Source: Solirubrobacterales bacterium
Lineage (GTDB): Bacteria; Actinomycetota; Thermoleophilia; Solirubrobacterales; Solirubrobacteraceae
Direction of reading: 5' to 3'
Assembly (NCBI GenBank): GCA_026392325.1
Contig: JAPLCH010000087.1
Coordinates: 1 to 8,665 of the forward strand
DNA length: 8,665 bases
The position numbers and the translations under genes are program-made. Shown one piece after another: positions 1-6,066 of this stretch. The notes beneath the pieces were generated by a model. That model had not been told where the DNA came from, searched no databases, and worked only from the letters and a program-made list of their open reading frames with translations. Numbering within the stretch: the first letter of the stretch is position 1; each line of letters starts with the position of its first letter.

Positions 1-160
1 GCCGCAGGAGCCTCTTCAGTTGCCTCTGCTGCAGGAACCTCTTCAGCAGCAGGTTCTTCGGCAACTTCTGCCGCAGGAGCATCTTCAGCAACGGGTGCCT
101 CAGCTGCTTCTGCTTCCGGCACTTCCACCTCAGGAGCTTCCACACCAGCGGCCTCAACTA
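1..160 (-). repeat. Low-complexity Ala/Glu/Pro coding repeats in the bL19 tail
   Basis: Three near-identical 19-base units lie at 1-19, 28-46 and 70-88. They are offset by 27 and 42 bases, both multiples of three, so the reading frame is kept. Each encodes an E-E/D-(A/V)-P-A-A type unit. The surrounding tail to about 160 is a more degenerate version of the same composition. The pattern suggests expansion by slippage or unequal recombination inside the gene (inference). The array continues off the window, so the copy number is unknown. Confidence 0.75.
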
Positions 161-584
161 CGGAGTCCTCAAGCATTGTTCCCTCGGACGGCTGGCTTGG
201 GCCCTCGAGGAGCTCACGCTGAATCGCCTCTTCAGGACCAAGATCGGTGCGCTCGCGGACGCGCGCCTTGCGGCCAATTCGGTCACGAAGGTAGTAGAGC
301 TTTGCGCGGCGAACATCGCCACGACCGGCTACTTCAATCTGCTCGATCTTTGGCGAATGAAGGGGGAAAATACGCTCGACCCCAACGCCGAAGGACTGCT
401 TGCGAACAGTGATGGTCTCGCGGACACCGTGTCCTGCTCGGGCGATAACGATGCCCTCAAAGAGCTGGATCCTGCTTCGCGTACCTTCAACAACCTGGAC
501 GTGAATGCGAACACGGTCCCCAGCATTGATGGACGGAAGACGCTGGAGCTGCTCGCGTTCAAGTTTTTCAATTACAGAACTCAT
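1..584 (-). CDS. rplS: Ribosomal protein bL19 with a long Ala/Glu/Pro C-terminal tail (3' end beyond window)
   Basis: Large-subunit protein bL19, which sits near the 30S-50S interface. The first 112 or so residues are a full bL19 core. Diagnostic stretches include VVEGTRSRIQLFEGIVIARA (31-50), the TVRK segment with GVGVERIFPLHSPKIE (59-82), and RRAKLYYLRDR (92-102). bL19 is usually about 115 residues, but here the frame stays open to the window edge with at least 194 residues. The extra part (from about 113) is rich in Glu, Ala, Pro and Val, with repeats of the type EEAPAAE, and no stop is seen. The ATG at 584 is chosen because it gives the canonical start MSSVIEKLE and has AGAAGG at 596-601, 11 nt upstream. 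It is the last gene of the visible run, 67 nt after trmD. The core is certain; the role of the tail is unknown. Confidence 0.95.
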   Translation of the reverse strand, partial: MSSVIEKLEREQLQRLPSINAGDRVRIHVQVVEGTRSRIQLFEGIVIARAGHGVRETITVRKQSFGVGVERIFPLHSPKIEQIEVAGRGDVRRAKLYYLRDRIGRKARVRERTDLGPEEAIQRELLEGPSQPSEGTMLEDSVVEAAGVEAPEVEVPEAEAAEAPVAEDAPAAEVAEEPAAEEVPAAEATEEAPA

Positions 585-651
585 GAAATGAAAGGCCTTC
601 TGTGGACGGTCGACGGCGTCGACGGGAACACAATCCTAGCCGCTGGCGGCC
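585..651 (-). other. trmD-rplS intergenic leader with direct repeat and small hairpin
   Basis: This 67-nt gap has a GCCGC/GCGGC inverted repeat (639-650) just after the trmD stop. It also has two copies of GTCGACGG as read on the plus strand (609-616 and 618-625, 9-base period), each containing the palindrome GTCGAC. There is no T-run after the hairpin, so it is not a convincing terminator. A bL19 leader is known as an autoregulatory RNA in low-GC Gram-positives. Whether this leader does the same cannot be told from the sequence. Confidence 0.35.
596..601 (-). promoter_or_regulatory. Probable ribosome binding site of rplS
   Basis: Read on the minus strand this is AGAAGG, 11 nt before the ATG at 584. 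It supports that ATG as the bL19 start. The spacing is slightly long. Confidence 0.5.
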
Positions 652-1347
652 TCAGCCGTCATCTGGCGAATTATTGGCTGCTCCGCGGGCCTGACTTTCG
701 GCTCGCCGCCACGCTTCTATCCGCCCGTGGTCGCCCGAAAGAAGTATCTCCGGAACTGCCCAGTCACGCCAAACAGCAGGCCTCGTGTAGTGGGGATATT
801 CCGGCTGTCCATCCAATGCCGCCGAGAAACTCTCTTCAACGGCTGAGTCCGCGTGACCCAGAACACCCGGAAGCTTTCGCAGAACCGCGTCACAAACCGC
901 CATCGCGGGAATCTCTCCTCCTGCCAGAACAAAACGCCCCAGGGAAATCTGGTCGGTGCAGAAGTGCTCGATTATCCGCTCATCAAACCCCTCGTACCGT
1001 CCACACAGGAGTGTCAGGTCACTTGAGTCTGAAAGCTCCTCAACCAGCGTCTCGTCCAGAACCCGCCCGCCGGGCGTCAGGGCTATGACACGCCGACCCG
1101 GCAATCTGTCTGCGGGGTCATTCCCATAGCGGTCACGCAGTGCCGATTCGACGACATCGACTCGCAAGACCATCCCCGCCCCTCCACCAAAAGGAGTGTC
1201 GTCCACCTGGCGGCCGGTGAGTGTTGTGGAATCCCGATAGTCAATCGCCTCCACCCTGTGACCGAGCTCCTGTGCATTACGCACATGGTGCTGCGAGTTG
1301 AACCAGGCAAATGAGTCTGGGAACAGAGTGAAAACGTCAATGTTCAC
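652..1347 (-). CDS. trmD: tRNA (guanine-N1-)-methyltransferase TrmD
   Basis: Makes m1G at position 37 of tRNAs with a G at 36, using S-adenosylmethionine; this guards against +1 frameshifting. The 231-residue protein has the family pattern in order: PFGGGAGM (52-59), LCGRYEGFDER (114-124), a trefoil-knot AdoMet segment SLGRFVLAGGEIPAM (135-149), PGVLGH (160-165), and the C-terminal tRNA-binding part PHYTRPAVWRDW...LLSGDH (185-206). The Arg matching E. coli R154 is present at 157. The position of the catalytic E. coli D169 is Glu172, and the usual Asp in SIGDYVL is Arg138. The start is GTG (1347-1345), which overlaps the rimM stop as GTGA, implying translational coupling. The identity is firm. 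Confidence 0.96.
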   Translation of the reverse strand: MNIDVFTLFPDSFAWFNSQHHVRNAQELGHRVEAIDYRDSTTLTGRQVDDTPFGGGAGMVLRVDVVESALRDRYGNDPADRLPGRRVIALTPGGRVLDETLVEELSDSSDLTLLCGRYEGFDERIIEHFCTDQISLGRFVLAGGEIPAMAVCDAVLRKLPGVLGHADSAVEESFSAALDGQPEYPHYTRPAVWRDWAVPEILLSGDHGRIEAWRRAESQARGAANNSPDDG

Positions 1348-1847
1348 TCTGACGCCTCACCAAGGAACTTGAGATCAATATCAATTCTTTTGGCCGGAAC
1401 ATCAACGCTGCGGAGCGCGTCGCCGACCATCGGAACGAGCAACTGGTTTCCCACGGCCCGGTCGACTGCAAGCACCTCGCACGACGGAAGACCGATCAGG
1501 TCAACAACGACTCCCACTTCGAAACTTCCATCGAAGACCGTGCAGCCAATTAGCTCCGAGGCCCACCACTCATCCTCGCCAAGCTCAGGAACCGACTCGA
1601 GGGCAACCTCAATGATCGAGCCACGAAGTTGATCCGCGTCCTCTCGGCGGGAGGATCCACGGAGGCGGACGATCGGCTTTGCCGGAGTACCTGAAACTCG
1701 CTCAATCGTGCGCTCTTCTCCGTCCACAAGCACCAGTCCACCCTTCTTCAGGAGACCGGGTACTGCCTCGGCAACCTTTACGGAGCCGTCGAGACCGTGG
1801 GGGGAGCTAATCCTCCCCGCGCGGGCGTTGATTGGCCCAGCGGCCAT
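1344..1847 (-). CDS. rimM: Ribosome maturation factor RimM
   Basis: Assists late assembly of the 30S head, binding ribosomal protein uS19. The 167-residue length is typical. The N-terminal RimM domain begins AGRISSPHGLDGSVKV (10-25) and continues through VRLRGSSRREDADQLRG (60-76). The linker GEDEWWASELIG (90-101) matches the family's L-x-E-D-E-Y-Y-x-x-D-L-I-G, with two Trp in place of the aromatic pair. It leads into a C-terminal PRC-barrel ending in DVPAKRIDIDLKFLG. The ATG at 1847 lies 8 nt after the khpA stop, and a weak GAG lies just upstream. The 3' end overlaps trmD by four bases. rimM next to trmD, with rpsP close upstream, is a very widespread arrangement. Confidence 0.95.
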   Translation of the reverse strand: MAAGPINARAGRISSPHGLDGSVKVAEAVPGLLKKGGLVLVDGEERTIERVSGTPAKPIVRLRGSSRREDADQLRGSIIEVALESVPELGEDEWWASELIGCTVFDGSFEVGVVVDLIGLPSCEVLAVDRAVGNQLLVPMVGDALRSVDVPAKRIDIDLKFLGEASE

Positions 1848-1855
1848 CTGCTCAG

Positions 1856-2089
1856 TCAGTCGATGATGTCGACGAAGACACGGTGACCCTCTGGGGCAGC
1901 GGCCTTGACAAGTGTTCGAAGTGCTTGAGCCGTACGACCGTCCCGGCCAATTACGCGGCCGTAGTCGTCATCGGCAACGCTGAGCTCGAGAACGATGGCG
2001 TCGTCCTCCTCTGCCTGAGTGACCTTCACTGCATCAGGGCTTTCGACTACGGCAGAAGCCAGAGTCTCAAGAAGTTCGCGAACGTCCAC
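1856..2089 (-). CDS. khpA: KH-domain RNA-binding protein KhpA (YlqC family)
   Basis: Small single-KH protein of 77 residues. In Gram-positives it partners KhpB/Jag and binds many RNAs, affecting cell size and division (family knowledge). The KH signature is RVIGRDGRTAQALRTLV (45-61), with the GxxG loop as GRDG. The acidic N-terminal half is typical. The start is assigned to GTG at 2089, giving MDVRELLETLA. An upstream in-frame ATT at 2095 would be unusual. The ribosome binding site is weak (TAGG, overlapping the rpsP stop), so translation is probably coupled to rpsP, whose stop is 8 nt upstream. This gene between rpsP and rimM matches the common Gram-positive order. Confidence 0.92.
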   Translation of the reverse strand: MDVRELLETLASAVVESPDAVKVTQAEEDDAIVLELSVADDDYGRVIGRDGRTAQALRTLVKAAAPEGHRVFVDIID

Positions 2090-2097
2090 GGGAATGC

Positions 2098-2352
2098 CTA
2101 GCGGGCGTTTGGATCAATGCCCTGGATCCGCATGAGGCGCCGAACTGCTGCTGTTGGCTGCGCTCCCTTGGCCCTCCCGTCCTTGATCCGGTCCTCGTCG
2201 AGACTGATCGACGATGGCTCGGTTTGGGCGTTGTATTGCCCAACCGTCTCGAGGATGCGCCCATCGCGCGGTGCGCGCTGATCAGCAGCAACAACCCGCC
2301 ATACAGGGTTCTTGTGGCTGCCTACGCGTGTGAGTCGGATTCTTACTGACAT
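2098..2352 (-). CDS. rpsP: Ribosomal protein bS16
   Basis: Small-subunit protein bS16, an early assembly protein of the 30S body. The 84-residue sequence starts with the family signature MSVRIRLTRVGSHKNPVWRV and contains VAADQRAPRDGRILETVGQY (21-40), with the near-invariant RAPRDGR. It ends with GAQPTAAVRRLM (63-74). The usual Phe/Tyr after Pro is Trp18 here. Length is normal, without the long tails seen in some actinobacterial bS16. The ATG at 2352 has a G-rich stretch (GGGGG) about 10 nt upstream. It heads the rpsP-khpA-rimM-trmD-rplS group and follows the largest non-coding gap of the window. Confidence 0.96.
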   Translation of the reverse strand: MSVRIRLTRVGSHKNPVWRVVAADQRAPRDGRILETVGQYNAQTEPSSISLDEDRIKDGRAKGAQPTAAVRRLMRIQGIDPNAR

Positions 2353-2442
2353 AGTTAGTCGCCCCCACTCGTAAGCAGGACCGTTCCGAGAGAGTAGCGG
2401 TCGGAGGCATCTTCATGCTTCCTGGGCAAGATCAGGTGCTCT
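2353..2442 (-). other. rpsP leader, longest non-coding gap, with two mutually exclusive stems
   Basis: This 90-nt gap contains two short inverted repeats that share bases. GACCG/CGGTC uses plus-strand 2379-2383 with 2398-2402. TCCGA/TCGGA uses 2385-2389 with 2401-2405. They cannot form together, as in many leader switches, but stems this short also arise by chance. No -35/-10 pair with good spacing was seen, and there is no T-run typical of an intrinsic terminator. A distinct transcription start for the ribosomal group could lie here; that is inference. Confidence 0.3.
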
Positions 2443-2877
2443 TTATTCACTGACAACAGCAGTCGCGCCGCGGAGCTCAACAACGTGAACGCGCGTCCCA
2501 GGCTCAATAACCGTGCCGTCCTGCCAAGTCCTTGCGGTCCAGATCTCACCATCAATCCGCACACAGCCAACGGCCTCCTGGTTGACGATTCGCTCGACAA
2601 CCACACCAGGTCTCCCAACGAGGGTGCCTGCGCCCGCGCGCGTGCGGGTCTCGTCAGCCCCGCTGGACCGGAGGGCCGGACGGATGACCCAGCGGCCAAG
2701 TACCAGCACCAACAGGAAAACAAAGAGCGAGACGAGAATCCCACCGCCAAGATTGTCGGCTGCCGCGGCGAGTAGGGCGGCAACAGCCAGAGGGACCGGA
2801 GAGACCAGCTTCCTCCGGAACGCGATCACACCGGCAACGAGCGCAACAAGAATCCAAAAGATTGACATGACGGTCAT
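2443..2877 (-). CDS. NfeD-family small membrane protein
   Basis: A 144-residue protein. The N-terminal half has three hydrophobic segments (about 4-20, 27-40 and 45-61). The soluble C-terminal part has the OB-fold pattern of the NfeD family: LVGRPGVVVERI (86-97), VRIDGEIWTAR (106-116), and a closing GTRVHVVELRGATAVV. This is the short form, without the ClpP-like protease domain. NfeD proteins usually work with stomatin/flotillin-type membrane proteins, but no such partner is in the window. In this cluster the site between smc and rpsP is commonly occupied by ftsY and ffh, so the gene is out of the usual context. ATG codons at 2877 and 2868 are both possible and neither has a clear Shine-Dalgarno; 2877 is taken. 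The family call is firm and the function unknown. Confidence 0.85.
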   Translation of the reverse strand: MTVMSIFWILVALVAGVIAFRRKLVSPVPLAVAALLAAAADNLGGGILVSLFVFLLVLVLGRWVIRPALRSSGADETRTRAGAGTLVGRPGVVVERIVNQEAVGCVRIDGEIWTARTWQDGTVIEPGTRVHVVELRGATAVVSE

Positions 2878-2894
2878 GAGTTTGAGGAGCGTAG

Positions 2895-2922
2895 CGGGGC
2901 TCAGAGGGCCCTCGCAGCCCGG
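2895..2922 (-). repeat. Near-perfect inverted repeat between smc and the NfeD-like gene
   Basis: Two 14-base arms (2895-2908 and 2909-2922) match with 3 mismatches around the centre GGGCCC, forming a GC-rich hairpin two bases after the smc stop codon. No T-run follows on the minus strand. It may be a 3'-end stabiliser, a weak or factor-dependent terminator for smc, or a protein-binding palindrome. It fills most of the 47-nt gap. Confidence 0.5.
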
Positions 2923-2924
2923 GC

Positions 2925-5900
2925 TCAGGCGACAGCCTGCTCCAGCTCTGCTTCGGTCAGCCTTCTGGAGACAACCTTGGAGACGCCGTCGCCACCCATG
3001 GAGACTCCGTAAAGCGAGTCTGCAGCCTCCATCGTTCTTCTCTGATGGGTCACGACAATGAACTGGGCCTGATCGCGGTAGGCGCGGAGAAGTTCAAGGA
3101 AGCGGCCGAGGTTGAGATCGTCCAACGCAGCCTCAACCTCATCAAGGATGTAGAAGGGACAAGGCTTGGCCAGGAAGACGGCAAAGAGGAACGCGATTGC
3201 GGTCATTGACTTTTCTCCACCAGACAGAAGAGTCAGGCGCTTCATTGTCTTGCCGGCAGGTGTGATCTCGATTTCCTCCGGCTCCTCTCCCCCGAGCTGA
3301 AGCTTCTTGGGTGCTTCCTCGGTCACAAGACGCAGCCTTCCACCTCCACCAGGGAAAAGCTGTGCTGACAGCTGTTCAAAGTTCTTGCTGGCCGCCTCAA
3401 AGGTTTCCTCAAAGGTCTCCTTGATCGTTCGGTCACAGTCCCGAACAAAGCCCTTCAGCTCCTTGAGCGCATCCTCAAGATCCTTGCGCTGCGTCTCAAG
3501 CTCCTCAAGGTGCTCCAGAGCAGCCGAATATTCGTCTGCCGCCAGGGGATTGACGGGCCCAAGCTGAATCCGTCTCTTCTCAAGCCGTTCAATCCGACCG
3601 ACCAAAGCCTCGCGTTCCTCCTCGGTGAGGGCCTCCTCTGCGGGCCCGTCTTCAAGGCCAAGTGCGCTGGAAAGCTCCCGGACCTCAGCCGCGGACTCAT
3701 CTCGTCTATCTCGGAGGCGCTGGGACTCGACCTCTGCAACGGTCACTGACTCTGCCGTCTTGGCAATCTTCGCCTGCAGCTCGGCCTCGGCAGCTGCCAG
3801 CGCTCGGAGCCTAGATGCAACCCCGTCTCCCTGTTCGCTGTCGCCAGCAAGTTCTTGGTCCAAGGCGTTCCGAAGGGGCTCCAGCACAGCGCGAGTTCCG
3901 TCAAGGGCCGCAATCGCCGCAGCAATAGCGGGTGTCCGATCCCGGTCCAGTCTCATCCGCTCTGCCAACGCGGCCATTCGGCTCCGGGCTCCATCACGCT
4001 CATCCGCCATCCGCGCAGCAATGCGGTGTTCAGCGGCAAGCTCCGCTGCTACCTCTGCGCGCTCAACGGCGACTGGGCCTGCCTGAGGTGACTCAGTGCG
4101 GGTTTTGATCTGCCATTCGGCTCTGCGCACAGCTTCCCTCGTCTCGTCCGCAGCCCTTACGAGTTGCAGCTTGGACGTAAGCGCTGCCTCTGTAGCTGCG
4201 GCAAGCTCCTCCTGCCGTGCCCTTGCGGAGACAAGCGCGACCTCCAAGGACTCAAGCGACGAGCGACTGGTCTCAACTGTTGACAGCAGGCCAGCCCTGC
4301 GGTTCCGCTCTTGAAGGACGCGGCCTGCGCCACCAGCTGGGACCTGTCTCAGCTCTCCAGTTGAAGCAGACCATGCTCGACCTGAGTTAGTGACCGCCGT
4401 GCCCCGAAAATCAGTTGCAACAAGATCGAGTGTCTCAACAAGCCAAGCGTCAGCCAGCAAAGCGCGGGCAAGGCCGGCCTCACTCGACGCACCAGAGACC
4501 ATTGGCCCAAGCGGCCTTGCGCCAGGGCACGGAGACTCCTGTGCTTCGGCTGCCGGCATTGAGCTTGCGATGATCGCCGCTCCGCCGTAGACACCAGCGC
4601 CGTCAAGTAGAGCTCCACCCTCTGCGAAGTCAGCGACAACCGCAGAGCTGAGACGGGTTCCCAAAGCCGCGGCCACAGCCGCCTCATATCCGGGCTCAAC
4701 CGTGAGCGCATCAGCAAGGGAGCGCTTACCGGTAACCGCACCGCCATTTGCCCTCAAGAACTCATCAAGCGCGGCAAGCTCCGACTCGGCCTTTGCAAGA
4801 TCACGCCGAGCCTGATCAACGGCCCGCTGGGCTGTGCCAACGGCCTCCCGGGCCTCGCCCTGAAGCTCAGATGCATCTGAAGCTCCCGAAACGGCCGCAT
4901 CCGCCTGGGCAATAGCAAGCTCAGAGGCCGATCGCGCGGCAGCGAGCTCAAGATCCAAGTCAGCCATCTCCCCAGCTCGCTCCTTGGCCAACTCAGCGTC
5001 GAGTGCCTCGACGCGATTGGCCAGAGCTGCCCGGCGCTCTGCCTGCGGATCCTCGTGACCGTCACTGGCCAGACGTTCGGCTTCGGTCAGCTCTTCGGTG
5101 TCGCTCTGGATACGGCCCTCAATTACCCCGAGCGAGGACCGCAGCGACACGACGCGTTCCTCAATCCGCTCCATCGCGTTACGGACCGCATAGGTCCGTC
5201 GGGTAAGAGCATCTCTAACTTGAGCTCTGCTCGCGAGAGCGTCCTCAGCCTCCGCGCGCTGCTTGGCAACCTGACCGGCCTCTTCGGCAAGACGGGCGCG
5301 CTCAGTTCGTGCGGAACCCGCGCTGGCCTCTGCAGTGGAAAGATCAGAGAGACGCTGACGCAGCGCGTCCTTGCCCATAGACCAGCGAGATTCAAGAGTT
5401 TGGCGCTCAAGCCGAGCGTGAATCTCTGCAGCCTCTGCCTGTCGCTTCAAGGGGCGCAGGTGGGCCCTGGCCTCCCGTTCCACATCAAGGGCACGATCGA
5501 GGTTCTCCCTCGTGCGATCGAGCTTGAGTTGGGCACGCCTGCGCCGGCGGCGGTGCTTACCAAGTCCCGCTGCCTCTTCAATCAGAAGGCGCCTGTCTCT
5601 TGGCTTGGAGGTGACGATTGCTTCGACGCGACCCTGGCCAACGACCGAATGCCCTTCCTTACCAAGCCCACTGTCGGAGAGAATCTCGAGAACATCGCTC
5701 ATCCGGCATCTGGCTCCATTGAGGCGATACTCGCCCTCACCGGAACGATCGAGACGCCGGAGAATCGAAACTTCAGCTGATGGGACTGCCATCCCACCGT
5801 CAGAGTTGTCAAACACGAGCTCAACCTCGGCCGACCGTGCGGCCTGGCGCCCGTGACCTCCAGCAAATATAACATCCTGCATGGACTGGCCTCGGACAGC

Positions 5901-6062
5901 CAGCGGAGACTGTTCTCCCATGGCCCAGAGGACCGCATCCGTCACATTGGACTTGCCTGAACCGTTGGGGCCCACAACGACGCTCACACCAGGTGCGAAC
6001 TCGAGCGCAGTCCGATCGGGAAAGGACTTGAAGCCCTTCATGGAGATCGACTTGAGTCTCAT
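2925..6062 (-). CDS. smc: Chromosome segregation ATPase SMC
   Basis: Homodimeric, ring-shaped ATPase that compacts and individualises replicated chromosomes, normally with ScpA and ScpB (not in this window). All head elements are present: Walker A GPNGSGKSN (31-39), Q-loop GEQSP from 49, QGRVEAIV with LIEEAAG around 140-165, signature LSGGE (946-950), Walker B with catalytic ILDEVEAALDD (D974, E975), and H-loop VVTHQRRTMEAAD. Between the heads are two charged coiled-coil arms (about 165-445 and 590-880) flanking a hinge of about 140 residues starting near GYEAAVAAALG (458). The total is 1045 residues, versus about 1150-1200 in most bacterial SMCs, so the arms look short. The ATG at 6062 is chosen over an in-frame codon at 6098 because it begins with the canonical MRLKSISMKGFKSF, has GAGG 9 nt upstream, and avoids overlap with rnc. 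Confidence 0.96.
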   Translation of the reverse strand: MRLKSISMKGFKSFPDRTALEFAPGVSVVVGPNGSGKSNVTDAVLWAMGEQSPLAVRGQSMQDVIFAGGHGRQAARSAEVELVFDNSDGGMAVPSAEVSILRRLDRSGEGEYRLNGARCRMSDVLEILSDSGLGKEGHSVVGQGRVEAIVTSKPRDRRLLIEEAAGLGKHRRRRRRAQLKLDRTRENLDRALDVEREARAHLRPLKRQAEAAEIHARLERQTLESRWSMGKDALRQRLSDLSTAEASAGSARTERARLAEEAGQVAKQRAEAEDALASRAQVRDALTRRTYAVRNAMERIEERVVSLRSSLGVIEGRIQSDTEELTEAERLASDGHEDPQAERRAALANRVEALDAELAKERAGEMADLDLELAAARSASELAIAQADAAVSGASDASELQGEAREAVGTAQRAVDQARRDLAKAESELAALDEFLRANGGAVTGKRSLADALTVEPGYEAAVAAALGTRLSSAVVADFAEGGALLDGAGVYGGAAIIASSMPAAEAQESPCPGARPLGPMVSGASSEAGLARALLADAWLVETLDLVATDFRGTAVTNSGRAWSASTGELRQVPAGGAGRVLQERNRRAGLLSTVETSRSSLESLEVALVSARARQEELAAATEAALTSKLQLVRAADETREAVRRAEWQIKTRTESPQAGPVAVERAEVAAELAAEHRIAARMADERDGARSRMAALAERMRLDRDRTPAIAAAIAALDGTRAVLEPLRNALDQELAGDSEQGDGVASRLRALAAAEAELQAKIAKTAESVTVAEVESQRLRDRRDESAAEVRELSSALGLEDGPAEEALTEEEREALVGRIERLEKRRIQLGPVNPLAADEYSAALEHLEELETQRKDLEDALKELKGFVRDCDRTIKETFEETFEAASKNFEQLSAQLFPGGGGRLRLVTEEAPKKLQLGGEEPEEIEITPAGKTMKRLTLLSGGEKSMTAIAFLFAVFLAKPCPFYILDEVEAALDDLNLGRFLELLRAYRDQAQFIVVTHQRRTMEAADSLYGVSMGGDGVSKVVSRRLTEAELEQAVA

Positions 6063-6066
6063 CCCA

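Noticed and set aside
20..412. Plus-strand Gln/Leu/Pro-rich open frame opposite the bL19 tail
   Set aside because: It is the complement of the Ala/Glu/Pro repeats. Repetitive GC-rich coding sequence commonly leaves such an open shadow.
633..638. TAGGAT on the minus strand as a -10 box for rplS
   Set aside because: No matching -35 hexamer was found at 16-18 nt upstream. A single hexamer is too little evidence.
357..1088. Plus-strand open frame of 243 codons across the rplS start and trmD
   Set aside because: It is antisense to two certain genes, has no recognisable domain, and is rich in Pro, Arg and Ser as expected of a GC-rich shadow frame.
5055..5780. Plus-strand open frame of 241 codons inside smc
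   Set aside because: It is antisense to the SMC N-terminal arm and head. The composition mirrors the smc codons and no family motif is seen.
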